Positions 24,918 to 36,275 of a stretch of DNA of 64,000 nucleotides are shown here, in pieces. Location of the stretch: assembly GCA_035041965.1 (NCBI GenBank), contig JAPYMA010001442.1, forward strand, positions 1 to 64,000. Reading direction: 5' to 3'. How positions within the stretch are numbered: the stretch's first letter is position 1; each line of letters opens with the position of its first letter. Position numbers and translations under genes: made by a program. The DNA is from Anisakis pegreffii. Its lineage: Eukaryota; Nematoda; Chromadorea; Rhabditida; Anisakidae. Under the pieces are notes generated by a model. It saw nothing but the letters and a program-made list of their open reading frames with translations. It had not been told where the DNA came from and made no database searches.

Positions 24918-26900
24918 GAAGTCAACAGTTTCGTCCGTCAATATTTTGCGTGTGTTTCTATAAGTAAAGATTCATTGGCCGAAGTGATTCGATACTGCGA
25001 AGATGCTTTAGAAGGGAAACGTCTCATTCAAAATGTTTTAGCTTCCGAAATTTGGATTCGTTTTCCAGAAAAACGAAATTCTCATTCGAAAATTTTAAAA
25101 GAGTTGGTTTCATCGGTATGTATAATCGTCGAATTTCAGTCAGATTTCACAAAATTCCTGTTATTCTTTTCGTTTTACTTGTCAATTGTGCACGAGTAGA
25201 TTGCATTGGAATTCATTGAGTGAGTAGTGTTTCAAAGAAAGTGTGGTCTCCAGAATACAAAGCCAGACTGAAGATATTCATGGAATTCCCAGTACGATCG
25301 CAGATTTGTTGTGTTGTCAGGTAGAATCTGCTTCACTGATGTCGTCGGAGGTTTGCGATGGCTTATATGAAGCAGTCACTCGTTCAATGGACACCTCAGC
25401 GGATTACGGTCATCGTTTGTATTTGAGTGGATCTGGGAAACGTTTCATTGTCTTGAAAGAGAAAAATGAACAACTGTCACTTGGTACCACAGGTCTATCG
25501 TGCTGGCAGGTCGGTGGACCACTCCATAAAATCATTTTGCATTTGCAGGCGTTACCACACTTGCACTCTTCTGTCGGTCCTTGTCATCAGTGCTATTGTA
25601 CACCATTACCATAATCATAAGCTAATGCTTGAAGCGAGCGAGGTGGTACAGAAAGCGATTTTTTCTCAGAAATTGGTTGAATCCTCGTCCAGATCCTTAT
25701 CAAAAGATGACACTTTCTTACCGCCATTATTTTTCGTAAAATGCATAAAAACTGTGATTCGTATTCATTTCAGCAATACGTTCAGAATGAAATGTTCCTA
25801 AAGGTCTAGTATTTAAAGGCTTCGTGCGATTTGGCACACTACTTACTGGGTGTTGGTTCGAGTTATTTGCAAGGTCGTAATGTTTTGGAGTTGGGTGCAG
25901 GCTGTGGATTTTGTGGTATTGCTTTGGCGGCCTCGGCTATGCCACGAAGTGTCACACTAACGGATTGTAATGCACATGTGCTTACACTTCTTCGACAAAA
26001 CGTCGAAAATAATTTCTCTGAGGTCACTCATTCGATTCCTTCAGTTTCTTGTTCTACACTCTGTTCGTCCTAAAATGAATAACTCAAAAATTTTATTGTA
26101 AATATGAGCAATGAGAAATTTGTGTGGGAAATTTTCGTGCTTCTCGTATCGTTCCCATTTGTCGATTTTATTCTTGCAGGAATCAAAGCAACACGTGAAA
26201 ATAGATATTTGTCATTTTGATTGGACATCGAGTAAAGCAAGCAATCTGCACACGAGACCAGATCTTATCGTTGCATCAGGCAAGGTTCTTCTGATCCTTT
26301 GAAACTTATTTTTATGATCAATTGGAAAAGAATAACTTCGTTCGCCTATAATTTAAATTTCTCATCCACGAGATGAACTGCTTTAGTGATAGGCTCGTCA
26401 ACGGTTTCCTACAATACCGATTCATTTTCAGATGTTGTATACGACAGTGCTGTTTTGGCGGATTTAGCAAAACAAATCGCGAATTTAATTGAATTTGGTG
26501 GTGGAGGTGACAACGTGAGATGCTTGATAGCGGGTACGGTACGCAATAGAGATACACTGCAGACGTTTCTAGAGGCTATTGGTAGGTTTTTGGAGGTCAT
26601 TCGTGTGGATTCATTGAATTGAGGTGGAAATGATTGCATGTAATCACATTCGGTGGACTTGTTGTAGGGAACAAATTTTGAGCAGTATGCTTTTACGTTT
26701 TTAAAATGAGAAGATTGTGTGTCCTCGTTCAGAATTTTGGAATTGCAGAATCGAATGGTCTGAAGGTGGATGAGAAATTCATCTTTTCAAATGGCGCATT
26801 CAGATTCAACGATGGTCGTCGTATCATTGAACCATCATTGTTTCCATTTGTTTCCACAATTAATTGTCCAACAACTTTTCACTGGATTTCTTCGAAATAA
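24918..26900 (+). CDS. eef2kmt: eEF2 lysine methyltransferase (FAM86 type)
   Basis: This family trimethylates one lysine of elongation factor 2 using SAM (family knowledge). The first clear exon is 24918-25115 (FVRQYFACVSISKDSLAEV), matching the FAM86 N-terminal helices; the start codon is in an unseen exon just upstream. Then come 25238-25291 and 25321-25509 (SSEVCDGLYEAV, LGTTGLSCWQ, the family's YGTTGLxTW block). The exon at about 25818-26019 has the SAM-binding loop NVLELGAGCGFCGIALA and the acidic LTDCN. Exon 26180-26279 is followed by 26432-26582, which gives the post-motif DVVYDSA (equivalent to the DVLY of the family). The last exon ends FHWISSK-stop at 26900. Oddities: a GC-AG intron at 26280-26431 and a possible 29-nt intron at 25292-25320. 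The gene may share a transcript with LYRM1, 273 bases upstream. Confidence 0.88.
26280..26431 (+). other. GC-AG intron in EEF2KMT
   Basis: The exon ends GTTGCATCAG and the intron opens GCAAGG, then closes TTTTCAG. Splicing here gives VASDVVYDSA, the expected methyltransferase DxxY-type motif. The nearest GT donor (26284) would shift the frame, and no GT site restores it. Confidence 0.85.
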
Positions 26901-27246
26901 TTTATTTGTTTTTTTTGTGTGGTTGATTCGGATTTTGTTGAATCAATTCGTTTTTTCTGCGCTTTAAATATTCTGTGGCCATATTCGGTGCCTTTTGAAA
27001 GTGTTAGTTGTTTTATTTTGATAATTGATTCTAGTGTTGATATTGTACAATAGTTTGGGTAATATTTTGTGTTTTTATTGTACTGCATTTGATGGTTTTC
27101 AGTTACAATAAAACTATGTAAATTTTCATTTCGATGACATTTTTTTACAATCATGCAATTATTTTAAATAATGATTAATATAAATTGTGAGTATGATGTT
27201 AGGATATTGTGAAGAGCGATTTTGTTGAGTCATAGGGCTGGAAAAA

Positions 27247-27640
27247 CTAGCTGAAAAAGTTAACCAAACTTGTTGAAGCAACTCGATGAGATGCATCACC
27301 TTCATAACGAATAAAAAGTTGAAGTAGAAGTAGAGATGCAGCGGTCATGCCTCGGTTGACTTCATTCAGTGGCTCGTTGCAAATAGCTTCTAGTAAAACG
27401 TTGGCTTTATAAGTATGTGTGTGTGCTTTCAATCGATAGCTTAGAGTAAGCATTTTGCATGGTGCTTCCATGTGCTTTAGTTTCTCTTCTAAATCCCTTT
27501 ACTCTTGCATATGCGGCAAGCATCACCCAAACCGCTTTGTTTAAGTGTGTCATCAGCTGTCACATTAACTGAAATCAACGCGTTTCGCTCAAATTCTTAC
27601 CTAGAGCCTCGATTATTTCCAACGTTTTTGTTCAGTTGAA
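27247..27640 (-). CDS. Unresolved coding potential, minus strand
   Basis: A 74-codon open frame at 27247-27471 ends with LLLLQLFIRYEGDASHRVAS and a stop. Upstream, 27520-27640 can be read as LEIIEALVNVTADDTLKQSG with a TTTCAG acceptor inside. The segments look protein-like but I could not join them in phase, and no family is recognised. It may be a short unknown gene or a decayed one between EEF2KMT and centrin. Confidence 0.28.
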
Positions 27641-28016
27641 AGTAACTTCTGATCATTTGCTCATCAATTATGCGAAATTTTCACTTTTGCGTTGCTCTTT
27701 CTGGATGCAAAACGAAGTATTGTACAATAGCTCTCGTAGATTTCCCATTCAAACATTAGATAATTTTCCCTTTCAACGTTTTACATTGTTTCCGATTTCG
27801 TTTGCTTTAGTTCAATTAGAGGGCGAAGTTTGTTTCCATTTGAAGAAAAGAACTTCCGTTATTTTTTTCACGTCAGTTTCGTTATTTGGCAAAGGCAAAA
27901 CGTGGAAAGCGAAAAAGTTGACTTCAATCAGCGAAAAATTACGCCAAACATTGAGTATCTTGATAATAGCACTAACAAATGATCGATGACTAAAGGTTGA
28001 TCCGTTTAGGGAGGTG

Positions 28017-29324
28017 ATGTCACGTCGTACGAATCCGTTGCTGGCGATTATTCAGAAGAAGACTCTGAATGAATTCTCGAGAAAAGAACTCGAGGAGGCA
28101 TTCATCATATGCGATGTCCGTGGTACGGGTTTTGTGCACATACGGAACTTGAAGGTGATAACTGACACTGTTTCCTTTACGATTCTCAACGTTTGATTCT
28201 CCAATTGTTCGCTGGATAATTTTTATTGAGGACAATCGGAGTCGATCATTCCGTGATAGTAAAACACTCCTGATAGGAACTAAATGTTTCATTTTGCATC
28301 GAGATGCAATCGTCTGAACGTAATAAGGAAATAGGTTCAACCAACGATATTGTTGTACGAGATTATGAGAGAGTAACTGATTAATTTAATGATTACAAAT
28401 GTTCACGTAATGCATGAAATCGTTGACTATAAAAATAATCATTGATAGTTTATGACTGAGTGGATACCATAAGAATTTGTACGGTGGTAAATAGTGTTGG
28501 ATGCATCTCACGAGGAAATAGAAGCGAATGGAGAGGCTGAAAACAAATCAGTTAAGAAAGTCACTGTCTCATACGAGATCACTTTGAATTGTTCACATTG
28601 CGCTTTGTTAAAGGTCGTGATGCGTGCTCTTGGCTTCGAACCGCGAAACGATGAAATTCAACGACTAACATCAAAGATGATGGAAAATAAGTTGTTGCGG
28701 AATGCACATCCAGGTTGCTCACTTTATGCCCATGTATGTGCGTTGAAATCCTGCCTAGTCCTTCCCCAACATACAGGAAACGAAATATTATCTCTTACCC
28801 TCTCGAATACTATCTCTCACGCCTGCTTGGGAAGCAGCGCTATTGTGATAGAATGAGGGATCAAAATTAAACATTGAAAAGAAGCTGTTGCAGATTCATT
28901 TGATGTGAATGAATTGAGTGAGTTGTTAGCCGAGAAACTGGATCAGCGAAACGGTGCGAGTGAAATGCATGCTGCATTCCAGCTGTTCGACAGTGACTCA
29001 AAAGGATACATATCGGCTGCGGATCTTCGCAAGGTTGCCAATGAACTACACGAAAACGTTGACGATGAACAGTTGATGGTTCGTTTTGTTAACAAACGAA
29101 TAGAATAGCAAAAAGGCCTTCGAATAGCACGGATGATAATTTCCAGGAATTGATTGAAGTTTTGACATTCAAGATGTGTATCATGCGCTTTTACTTATCA
29201 TAAATTCGTGTATGTTATTATTCAGTGATTTCAGGAAATGATCAACGAGGCAGATTCTTGTCGTAGCGGACGTGTTTCAGAAGCTGATTTCTGTACGATT
29301 ATGGAAAAAACGAGTCTTTATTAA
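28017..29324 (+). CDS. Centrin (caltractin) with degenerate EF-hands
   Basis: Centrins are calmodulin-like proteins of centrioles, basal bodies and nucleotide-excision repair (family knowledge). Four exons in phase (28017-28154, 28614-28713, 28894-29078, 29235-29324) give 170 residues, the usual centrin length. Diagnostic blocks are VVMRALGFEPRNDEIQRL, DLRKVANELHENVDDEQL, MINEAD and the C-terminal IMEKTSLY-stop, close to the family's IMKKTSLF. EF-hand 1 (CDVRGTGFVHIRNL) has R at loop position 3. EF-hand 2 is lost (NKLLRNAHPDSFDVNEL). EF-hand 3 (DSDSKGYISAAD) is near canonical but ends in D. EF-hand 4 (DSCRSGRVSEAD) lacks the usual acidic residues at positions 3 and 5. The donor at 28713 was chosen because it is the only GT giving phase 1 into the next exon. 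The start is the second ATG-like codon; a further 5' exon is possible. Confidence 0.87.
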
Positions 29325-30093
29325 CATACCATAAATACGTTTCATTCGATTGAATGTAATAAATTATTCGATTACCCAGTCTCATTGATATTCTTGAAAT
29401 GAATTTGATCGTATCCGTTATCAGCTACATAAAATCTGTTACGATGCTCATCGTTGGCCGGATTTGCGACAGCTAGATACGGGAAAATGAATATGAGGAA
29501 TATATATTACCGCATTGGAGAAAAATTTTGTCAATAGTGGTACTCAAAAGTTTCATTAGATAAAAGCAAGAGGAATATGGTTTGACTAAGCCTTACTACT
29601 GAGCAGCTCATGGCTTTTGGAAACCTTTGATGAGAATCTTGTTCATTTGTTTGTGTCTAATGCATTCACAAAAATCGATTACAAATGAAAGGTTGACGAT
29701 TTAGATGAGGTTAGACAGCTGGTTAAGTGGTATATAAGTGCAAAGAGCTGAAAATACCGCTTTAAGAGTAACGAAGAGTAAATCGAGTTCTGTCCTCACA
29801 AATTTTGCAATTCATTCATATCACATCCGGACGAGAAGGTCACTTCTTATTTACGACGAATCACCGCGATATAATCATTTACAAAAATCATTCAAGTGTC
29901 ACTTATGAACACTGCGAAAACATCTCGTAACTTCATGCAATACTGTGTTTGATACTGTGAAACTGCAGTTATATCAATGTGATCTGTAATCCAGCGATCA
30001 AGATTTATAATATCATATCATTCAGCAGTGTATATATGCACACAGGTCGCATGATCTGATGCGAATTGCCATGAATAAATTTAAGAATTACAA
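29325..30093. other. Intergenic region between convergent genes
   Basis: About 770 bases with no supported exon, lying between the stop of centrin (+) and the stop of the small minus-strand gene. No repeat or RNA gene was recognised. Confidence 0.5.
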
Positions 30094-31920
30094 TCATTTC
30101 GTATCATTCGTATAACAACGAATATGATGATTTTTAATGAGTTGACTTGTGATCAGGTGCTGCTTGCAAAGCTCATCGATGTATCGCTGACGTCTCAAAC
30201 GGATCAACTCTTTTTCTTCGTTAAGTAACTTGTTTTCGAGCATAAGCTGAATTAAATTTCTGATTTTTAATGACAGGAAAATGGACTGGAAATCAAAGGT
30301 GAATTTCATTCGTTGATCACAATCTGTCAAAAGCGATCAGTCGGCTATACGATGCCTGTCCACATCAATCAATCTATCGTAAAGATGAGCATTCGGAATG
30401 ATTTCACAGAAACATAACATATTCTAGAGGAAGATTCGAGAAGTGCAAACAGCCACAAACCATTTCAATGAACTTTTCATATTCCTCATGGTTGGGTCGG
30501 AAGGATCCATTTCGCGGATTTGGATCAGCAATAGAATTGTCCTGTGTTACCTCCTGAAATATGAGCAATTTTACGGCACTTACTTGATCAGAAACCATTC
30601 TGACGTAGATGAAAAAAAGTAAATACAAGCATTTACAAGTTGCATTTTTAATCCAACTCTGCAAGCATCTACGACGTGTAAAGTGGAAGCATTTTTTCCA
30701 TAAATAATTTCTCCCAATCTATTCCTACTATTCGTTCCTAATAAAATTTGCTTCCAAAAATATTGCACCGGTTAAAATTCATTCCAATGATAGGACATTG
30801 AAGAAGAACATCTGTGGTGGGTAATGTGAAAACGAAACGTTCATTCAACGGAATATTTGTGTTCAGTTAACCTTCGGATGCCTTAATTCGAGATTGCTTG
30901 AAGTTGACGAAATAACATTCCGGGAGGGCGATGGTGTGGGATGATAGGTTGTGGTTGGTGTTGCTTTCGATGAGCGAGATGAACTTGTCACAAATTTCAT
31001 CATCTTTTCAGACTTATTTATGTAGGGCACGAGCGCTTATTCAGTTGTTTACATGGCGCACTGCATGAGATTCGAGCATACGGCTGTCATAGTAACGCTC
31101 TCATGCATGCTTATAGCCATCTGTTTCCATCACCTCCTATTACCAACTCAATCATAATCGGAAAAATATTTGTCATCTATTATTAGGACTGACATATCCA
31201 TCTGAAAGTGATCTACGTTGAGATCGAAAGACTGGTTTCGAACTGAAAACAAATCGAAATTTTTCAAAGGTATCCAGTGCTAATATGACTGACTTTAATC
31301 CTCAATCACCAATGATCTTTGCATAATAAATCACTTTTGTAGTTTCTCTCAAACTCGGATTCAATAGCGTAATGTAGTTCTGTTGAAAAATGATTTTATT
31401 TTATCATTACTGCGATAAAATTTTGTATTCGCCTAATGAAATAATAAATTAAATGCCATGAATGGACCAAAGGAGAGCATTTTGTGTTTACACGCATTCG
31501 TCTTTATCAGTATCACTGTGACTCATGATATCTCTTCAACAATCCCAAATTCGAGCATGATGAAAATTGAATGTGATATCAAAAGCCGAATGACGGCAGC
31601 AGTGAACGACAGAGCTGATAACAGATAGCGAACAATAAAAACAGCTGATAAGACATATGAAAGGTTAACAACACTGTTATTACATCTGCTAGACATCACA
31701 CACGTTTAAAACAACACTTCGTATCATATCGGGACCTGGAATGGGTATGCTGAGATGGAGTTCTTGTGATGGATGATATTTTCGGTCTACAAACTTTATT
31801 AGTGATGGTATTTGAAAAGAATCGTCGGCATGAAGGAAGATTTCTGTTTTGTGACGAAACTGTTTCAAATACGAGAGATGATATACCCTGAGAAGCAATC
31901 CTACGTCCTTTCTCAGCCAT
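30094..31920 (-). CDS. Unknown small protein, five exons
   Basis: Five exons fit in phase on the minus strand: 31887-31920, 31704-31786, 30872-31003, 30461-30553 and 30094-30246, about 164 residues. The start MAEKGRRIASQ follows a GTGCAG acceptor. Segments in order are HPSQELHLSIPIPGPDMIR, a Ser/Thr/Pro-rich stretch (SSSRSSKATPTTTYHP), ADPNPRNGSFRPNHEEYEKF, and a charged helix (ENKLLNEEKELIRLRRQRY) that could form a coiled coil. No signal peptide or membrane segment is seen, and I do not recognise the family. A shorter form could start at the ATG at 30596 (MVSDQ), which lies behind a GTCAG acceptor and splices in phase into exon 4. Confidence 0.5.
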
Positions 31921-32586
31921 TACTGCACAGTTTAATCAGCGATCACTCATTGCAATGAGCAGTCAAAAGCAAAGAATTTCACGCTTGAGAATAATCGACT
32001 GCTGCTTCTCAAATGAAATAAAATCAAATCAGAATTGAACTAGCACTAAATAACTCATGATATGAAAGATAAACAACTGAATTAATTCAGTTATCAGAAC
32101 GATATTGAAGATATTGAAGATCAATCTTCCAGCAGTGTTTACAGTCAAACAATACGGGCCAGAATGGATATTACAGTTCAAAAAATAAATCGCACACATC
32201 GTCTGAAATACTTTAAACTTACACTTCAGAACAGAGTTGGGAACCGGAGGATTTTTGAAAGTCAGCATCGATTGCTGATGAGGCGAGTGTTCAGCATTGA
32301 TCGGTTTCGATCAATGGCCATTGAAGTTCACAATCTTATCAGTTGATATCAAATGCAAAAACTAACAATGAAGTGCCTTTCATAGTCTACACTAAGCATT
32401 ATGTGGTTTGCAAACAAGTCTTGTAGATTTCTCCTCAAAAATTTTTAAAGCTATATCAAAGTATTAAGGAAAAAATTACCAACGTTTAACCATAATCTCA
32501 CGTTATACGTTTATGTCACAACAATCAATCCGTCACCATAAAAGACAGCCACAAATTTGACAACAGTATTTTGCACATTAAACGTT

Positions 32587-32593
32587 TTTCAGA
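32587..32593 (+). promoter_or_regulatory. Likely spliced-leader acceptor of lectin gene
   Basis: TTTTTCAG ends one base before the ATG at 32594, matching the nematode trans-splice/cis-splice acceptor consensus TTTTCAG. With no upstream coding exon visible, leader addition here is the simplest reading; an untranslated 5' exon is the alternative. Confidence 0.6.
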
Positions 32594-35500
32594 ATGCGTG
32601 CTCATCTCCAGTTATTGGGTTTGTTCGCTCTTTCACTTGGACTTTCAGGTAAGCATTCTCACATCATTATGACGAGTTTGACTCTTTCATGATCATTGCT
32701 TTCGTTAAAAACGTCACAGAATGCGTTGCGGTTATATTATAGCATAGCAAAAACTTATCAAACTGCACACCATTCTCACTGCAAGATCAATTCGGCTAAT
32801 AGAAGGGCATTGTTCCGTTCGTCAGAGTTATCGTTATCCTCAAAAATGTCACAGTGATCTGTAGAACTTGATTTCAATCAAACGTAATTTGCAGTCGTCA
32901 CATTTGGTGCCGAGCGGCAATGCGCTTGTGATTACAAGAAAACGTGGCTGGATATTGTGTTCATACTTGATTCATCAAAGTATATAAATGTAGCAGTTTT
33001 TGAAGCAGTAAGTTCGACTCAAAAACCTACTTCCATTCAACATAAAAACTTCTGGAACGTTTTCAATGGGGAATGGTAAATGTTCGAATGTAGCAGTAGA
33101 AGCTTCCATTCCAATGATAGCCAGTTATCTTCAGCATTCAGCAATATGCTTGACTGACATTGATTGACTTCACTTGAATTATGTTGATTCTGTCTATCAC
33201 TGACTGGAAAAAACATGAGTTTTTTATTTACAAGGCATCCATAGTGAAAAAATTCTATACGCAGCATCATCGATAAGGTGAAAGTAAGATTATCAACGTA
33301 TCAATTCAGGTACGGAATTTCACCGCAGCGGTGGCTAGAGAAATCCCAATCAGCCAAGAGGATGGTGCTTATTCCAGAATTGGTGTCATCAATGGTGGTG
33401 AGGAGGTGAGTTTGGAGCTTTGTTGGATTGATCGCCATATTCAAACATTCAAAACACTTTTTTGCTCCACAGCAAATTGATTTCATAACAGAAAATGTTT
33501 TTATACACACACCCTGCACTTAGGAACATCTGATGGATCTTTGTATCAAAAATTAAAAAATTCCAATGGATAAAGTTTTACTGCCCTTCACAAAAACAAA
33601 TTTTCAGGCAGAGGTTGTTGCCGATCTCACAACATTCAAAAGTAGCATTGAAGCAGCTGATGCCATCCATAAAATCACATATATGAACGCTGACAATTTC
33701 AACCTTAGGATGTATGTCTCAATCGTTTCTAAGACTGATCGATTTTGCCGATATCATTAATAATGATCCAGAAAGTGCAATAATTCATTTAGTAATTGAA
33801 CAAACTCAATGTAGAATTATTCAAGCTATCAATGCGATGAATTCAGGCCCATGATAGCAGCATCGAATATGATAGCCGCTTCGAGCAGGAAGAATGTCAA
33901 GAAACTCATCATCGTATTCTCGGGTAAATCGGAAGACTGCGTATACCAAGGGTAAGTACTTATTATATTCGGGGCAGTTGCATTATATCAGCAAGCATAA
34001 AAACAACGATCTAATTTGTACGGTGATAAAACCTGTGTCCATATCACGTTTTGATGGAAGAGTTTCAATAATTGCAGCAAGTTCCAAATGAAGATGGTGA
34101 AACCCGTAGAAGACCAGAACCCATGTCGTATCGCGTCGCAAATAAAGGAGAATGGAGGCATCATCATGACTGTTGGACTGAAATACGATGGTGCAAACGC
34201 ATTCCCACATATGAAATTCGGAAGTGAATGCTACAGATTAGACTTCGATGATCAATTCGCAGCAAACTTCGTACAAAAACTCTGCGATGGCGAGTTATTG
34301 ATATGCATAACTTGAAGAATTCATTTTATGACTCAGTTCATCTCAATGATTCATGTTTCAGTATTCATTTCGCTGCTGCAGCTTTCATAATGATCAACTT
34401 ATTCATTTAAAATTCTATTAGTGGACGATAAGAAATTTGCAAACATTTCACTGGGATTTATCAAGTTGCATAAAGCTTTTGCAACATTGAAAAATTGTTC
34501 AGCCGTGAAAGATTCTGGCAAAGTCATCAAATTAATGAAATCATAACGACTTCCTCTTCAGAGCGCTTTCCCGGAATGACTGTCACAATTTTCAGCTAAC
34601 TGCTTCTGTCTACGACCGTATGTGCAGTTCACAGACCAATGCGAGAAGTTCGGTGAGTGCGTCTACCAGCAAAGTGAAGCATTTTCACATCAAATTGCTC
34701 AAAACAGATGTGCTGACTACAACGCTAACATGACTGACATACTCAGTGCAAAGAAGGATGCATTCCTGAAGGGTTGGTGAATTGATTTCTGATACTAAAT
34801 TGTTTCTGATTCAACATTTATCAAGATTCACTTGCATTCAGATTGACGATAATTAAAACATTGTAAATGGCTCGAGAGGATTTGTTCAGATTGAATATGC
34901 AGATCACTTCGAATAAGCAGATCATCTCTCGACAAATGACTGAAAATGTTCGCATAAAACTGTTTAAAATGTTTCATATAAGTTATTCGTACAGATTTGG
35001 CTGCTGGAGAAGATGCGCAAAGCCTTTGGCTCGGAGCAACTGCTGTAGATGGCAAGTGCACGTGGACTAGTAGCGGAGAAGCGGTCAGTGCATTTAATTG
35101 GCGCTTGAATTATGCAATTGCTCATTGTTGGTGATTAACAACTTTTCTGAAATCAAATAATAAATTCACTCATTAGCTCACAGGTCGCATACTTCTGCGA
35201 AGAATTTCACTCATATGGCGGATCTTGATTATCGTACTTCGCCATTCCCGTAATTAACACCAATTACATATTCAGCAGATGAAAATTGATCGCGGTGCAA
35301 GTTTTGAACTGTTGTTTGAAATTTTCACAGGTAAGTGGCTATGAGCCGTGGGCAGAAAACCAGCCGAATGTTGCTGATGGAAACTGTGCCTTCGAAGATT
35401 TCAAAACTGGCAAATGGAGCTCAGCATCATGCGACGAACTCTTCACTGTTCACAACTTTGCATGCCAAAAAATTGCATGTGAGTAATTTCAACTGAACTG

Positions 35501-35897
35501 TTATCACCTTATTAAGAACAAGTTCATCACTTCCTCCTTATTTACCTGAGATGGAGAAGTGAATTCGAACCATCAAAATCGTACCCGAAATTCCCTTTTC
35601 ATACTTGGTTGCATTAATGACTATTTTATTTATTCTTGTCATCTTTACTCTGTTTCGTTGTATTTTGAGATGGATCCCTTAGAAAAATGCGGTTTTCTCA
35701 GCCTATTATGAAGCTGAATAATGGAGTAAACCAATTCGGATGTTTACAATCCTTAAGTGGGCGTAATCAAAAACCCATGTGGATTTATGCAATTGCCTCG
35801 AAGTGCATTCATCACTTGTCACTGATCGTCTGAAAAGCGGAATTGTTTTCCAGGCGACACGGACAATTACTGCGATATGACCTCCATGTATTTGTAA
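32594..35897 (+). CDS. Secreted VWA + C-type lectin domain protein
   Basis: Ten exons in phase (32594-32648, 32895-33007, 33310-33405, 33608-33711, 33847-33951, 34078-34289, 34596-34772, 34995-35083, 35331-35478, 35854-35897) encode about 380 residues. A signal peptide opens it (MRAHLQLLGLFALSLGLSG). The VWA domain runs about residues 33-210: LDIVFILDSSK, AYSRIGVINGG, KKLIIVFSGKSEDCVYQG and GGIIMTVGLKYDG. The metal site DSSKY departs from DxSxS. The C-type lectin domain follows: CEKFGECVYQQSEAF, LWLGATAVDGKCTWTSSG, YEPWAENQPN, NCAFEDF and WSSASCDE. The sugar-motif position reads QPN and the WND position WSS, so classic calcium-dependent sugar binding is doubtful. Nematodes use many such proteins in gut or immune defence (family knowledge). 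Intron 6 starts GC. A 3' duplicate lies beyond 39.4 kb. Confidence 0.9.
34290..34595 (+). other. GC-AG intron in lectin gene
   Basis: The exon ends TGCGATG and the intron opens GCGAGT, a GTGAGT donor with C at position 2; it closes ATTTTCAG. Only this cut joins LCD to ANCFCLRPY in frame. GT alternatives nearby lead to a stop. Confidence 0.8.
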
Positions 35898-36275
35898 GCA
35901 TCCAGCGAATCAATCAATAAGTGATTACTGAATTGACCGGTGGTATATGCAGCAAAGAACATCCTTGATGGGAAATGATGGTTGAAATTTTGGTGATTTT
36001 CATTTGGCTATTTGAGATCATGGTGAACATGACCAAAAATTTTTTAACAAAGTGAAAGTGCAAATAATAACTGCTAAGAGAAAGGGTAGCTATTCTGCAG
36101 ATCTGCATATTCCATTGCATTGTTCCCATTATTACCTAATAAACATCTTCTCAATAAAACCGAATAGTGCTTCTACTTACCAATCACACTTCACACTCGC
36201 AAGCGATGATCAAATCATCTGATCATGTAAGGTCGATAATAACAATGCGCTATGCATCCAACAATGAGCCTGGAG
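35500..36275 (+). repeat. Left copy of duplicated lectin 3' segment
   Basis: This stretch, from the last intron of the lectin gene through its last exon and 3' flank, is repeated with many substitutions at about 39440-40160. Matching landmarks include GTTTTCTCAGCC, AATCAATCAATAAGTGATTA, GAACATCCTTGATGGGAA, GAAATTTTGGTGATTT and AATGCGCTATGCA. Confidence 0.85.
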
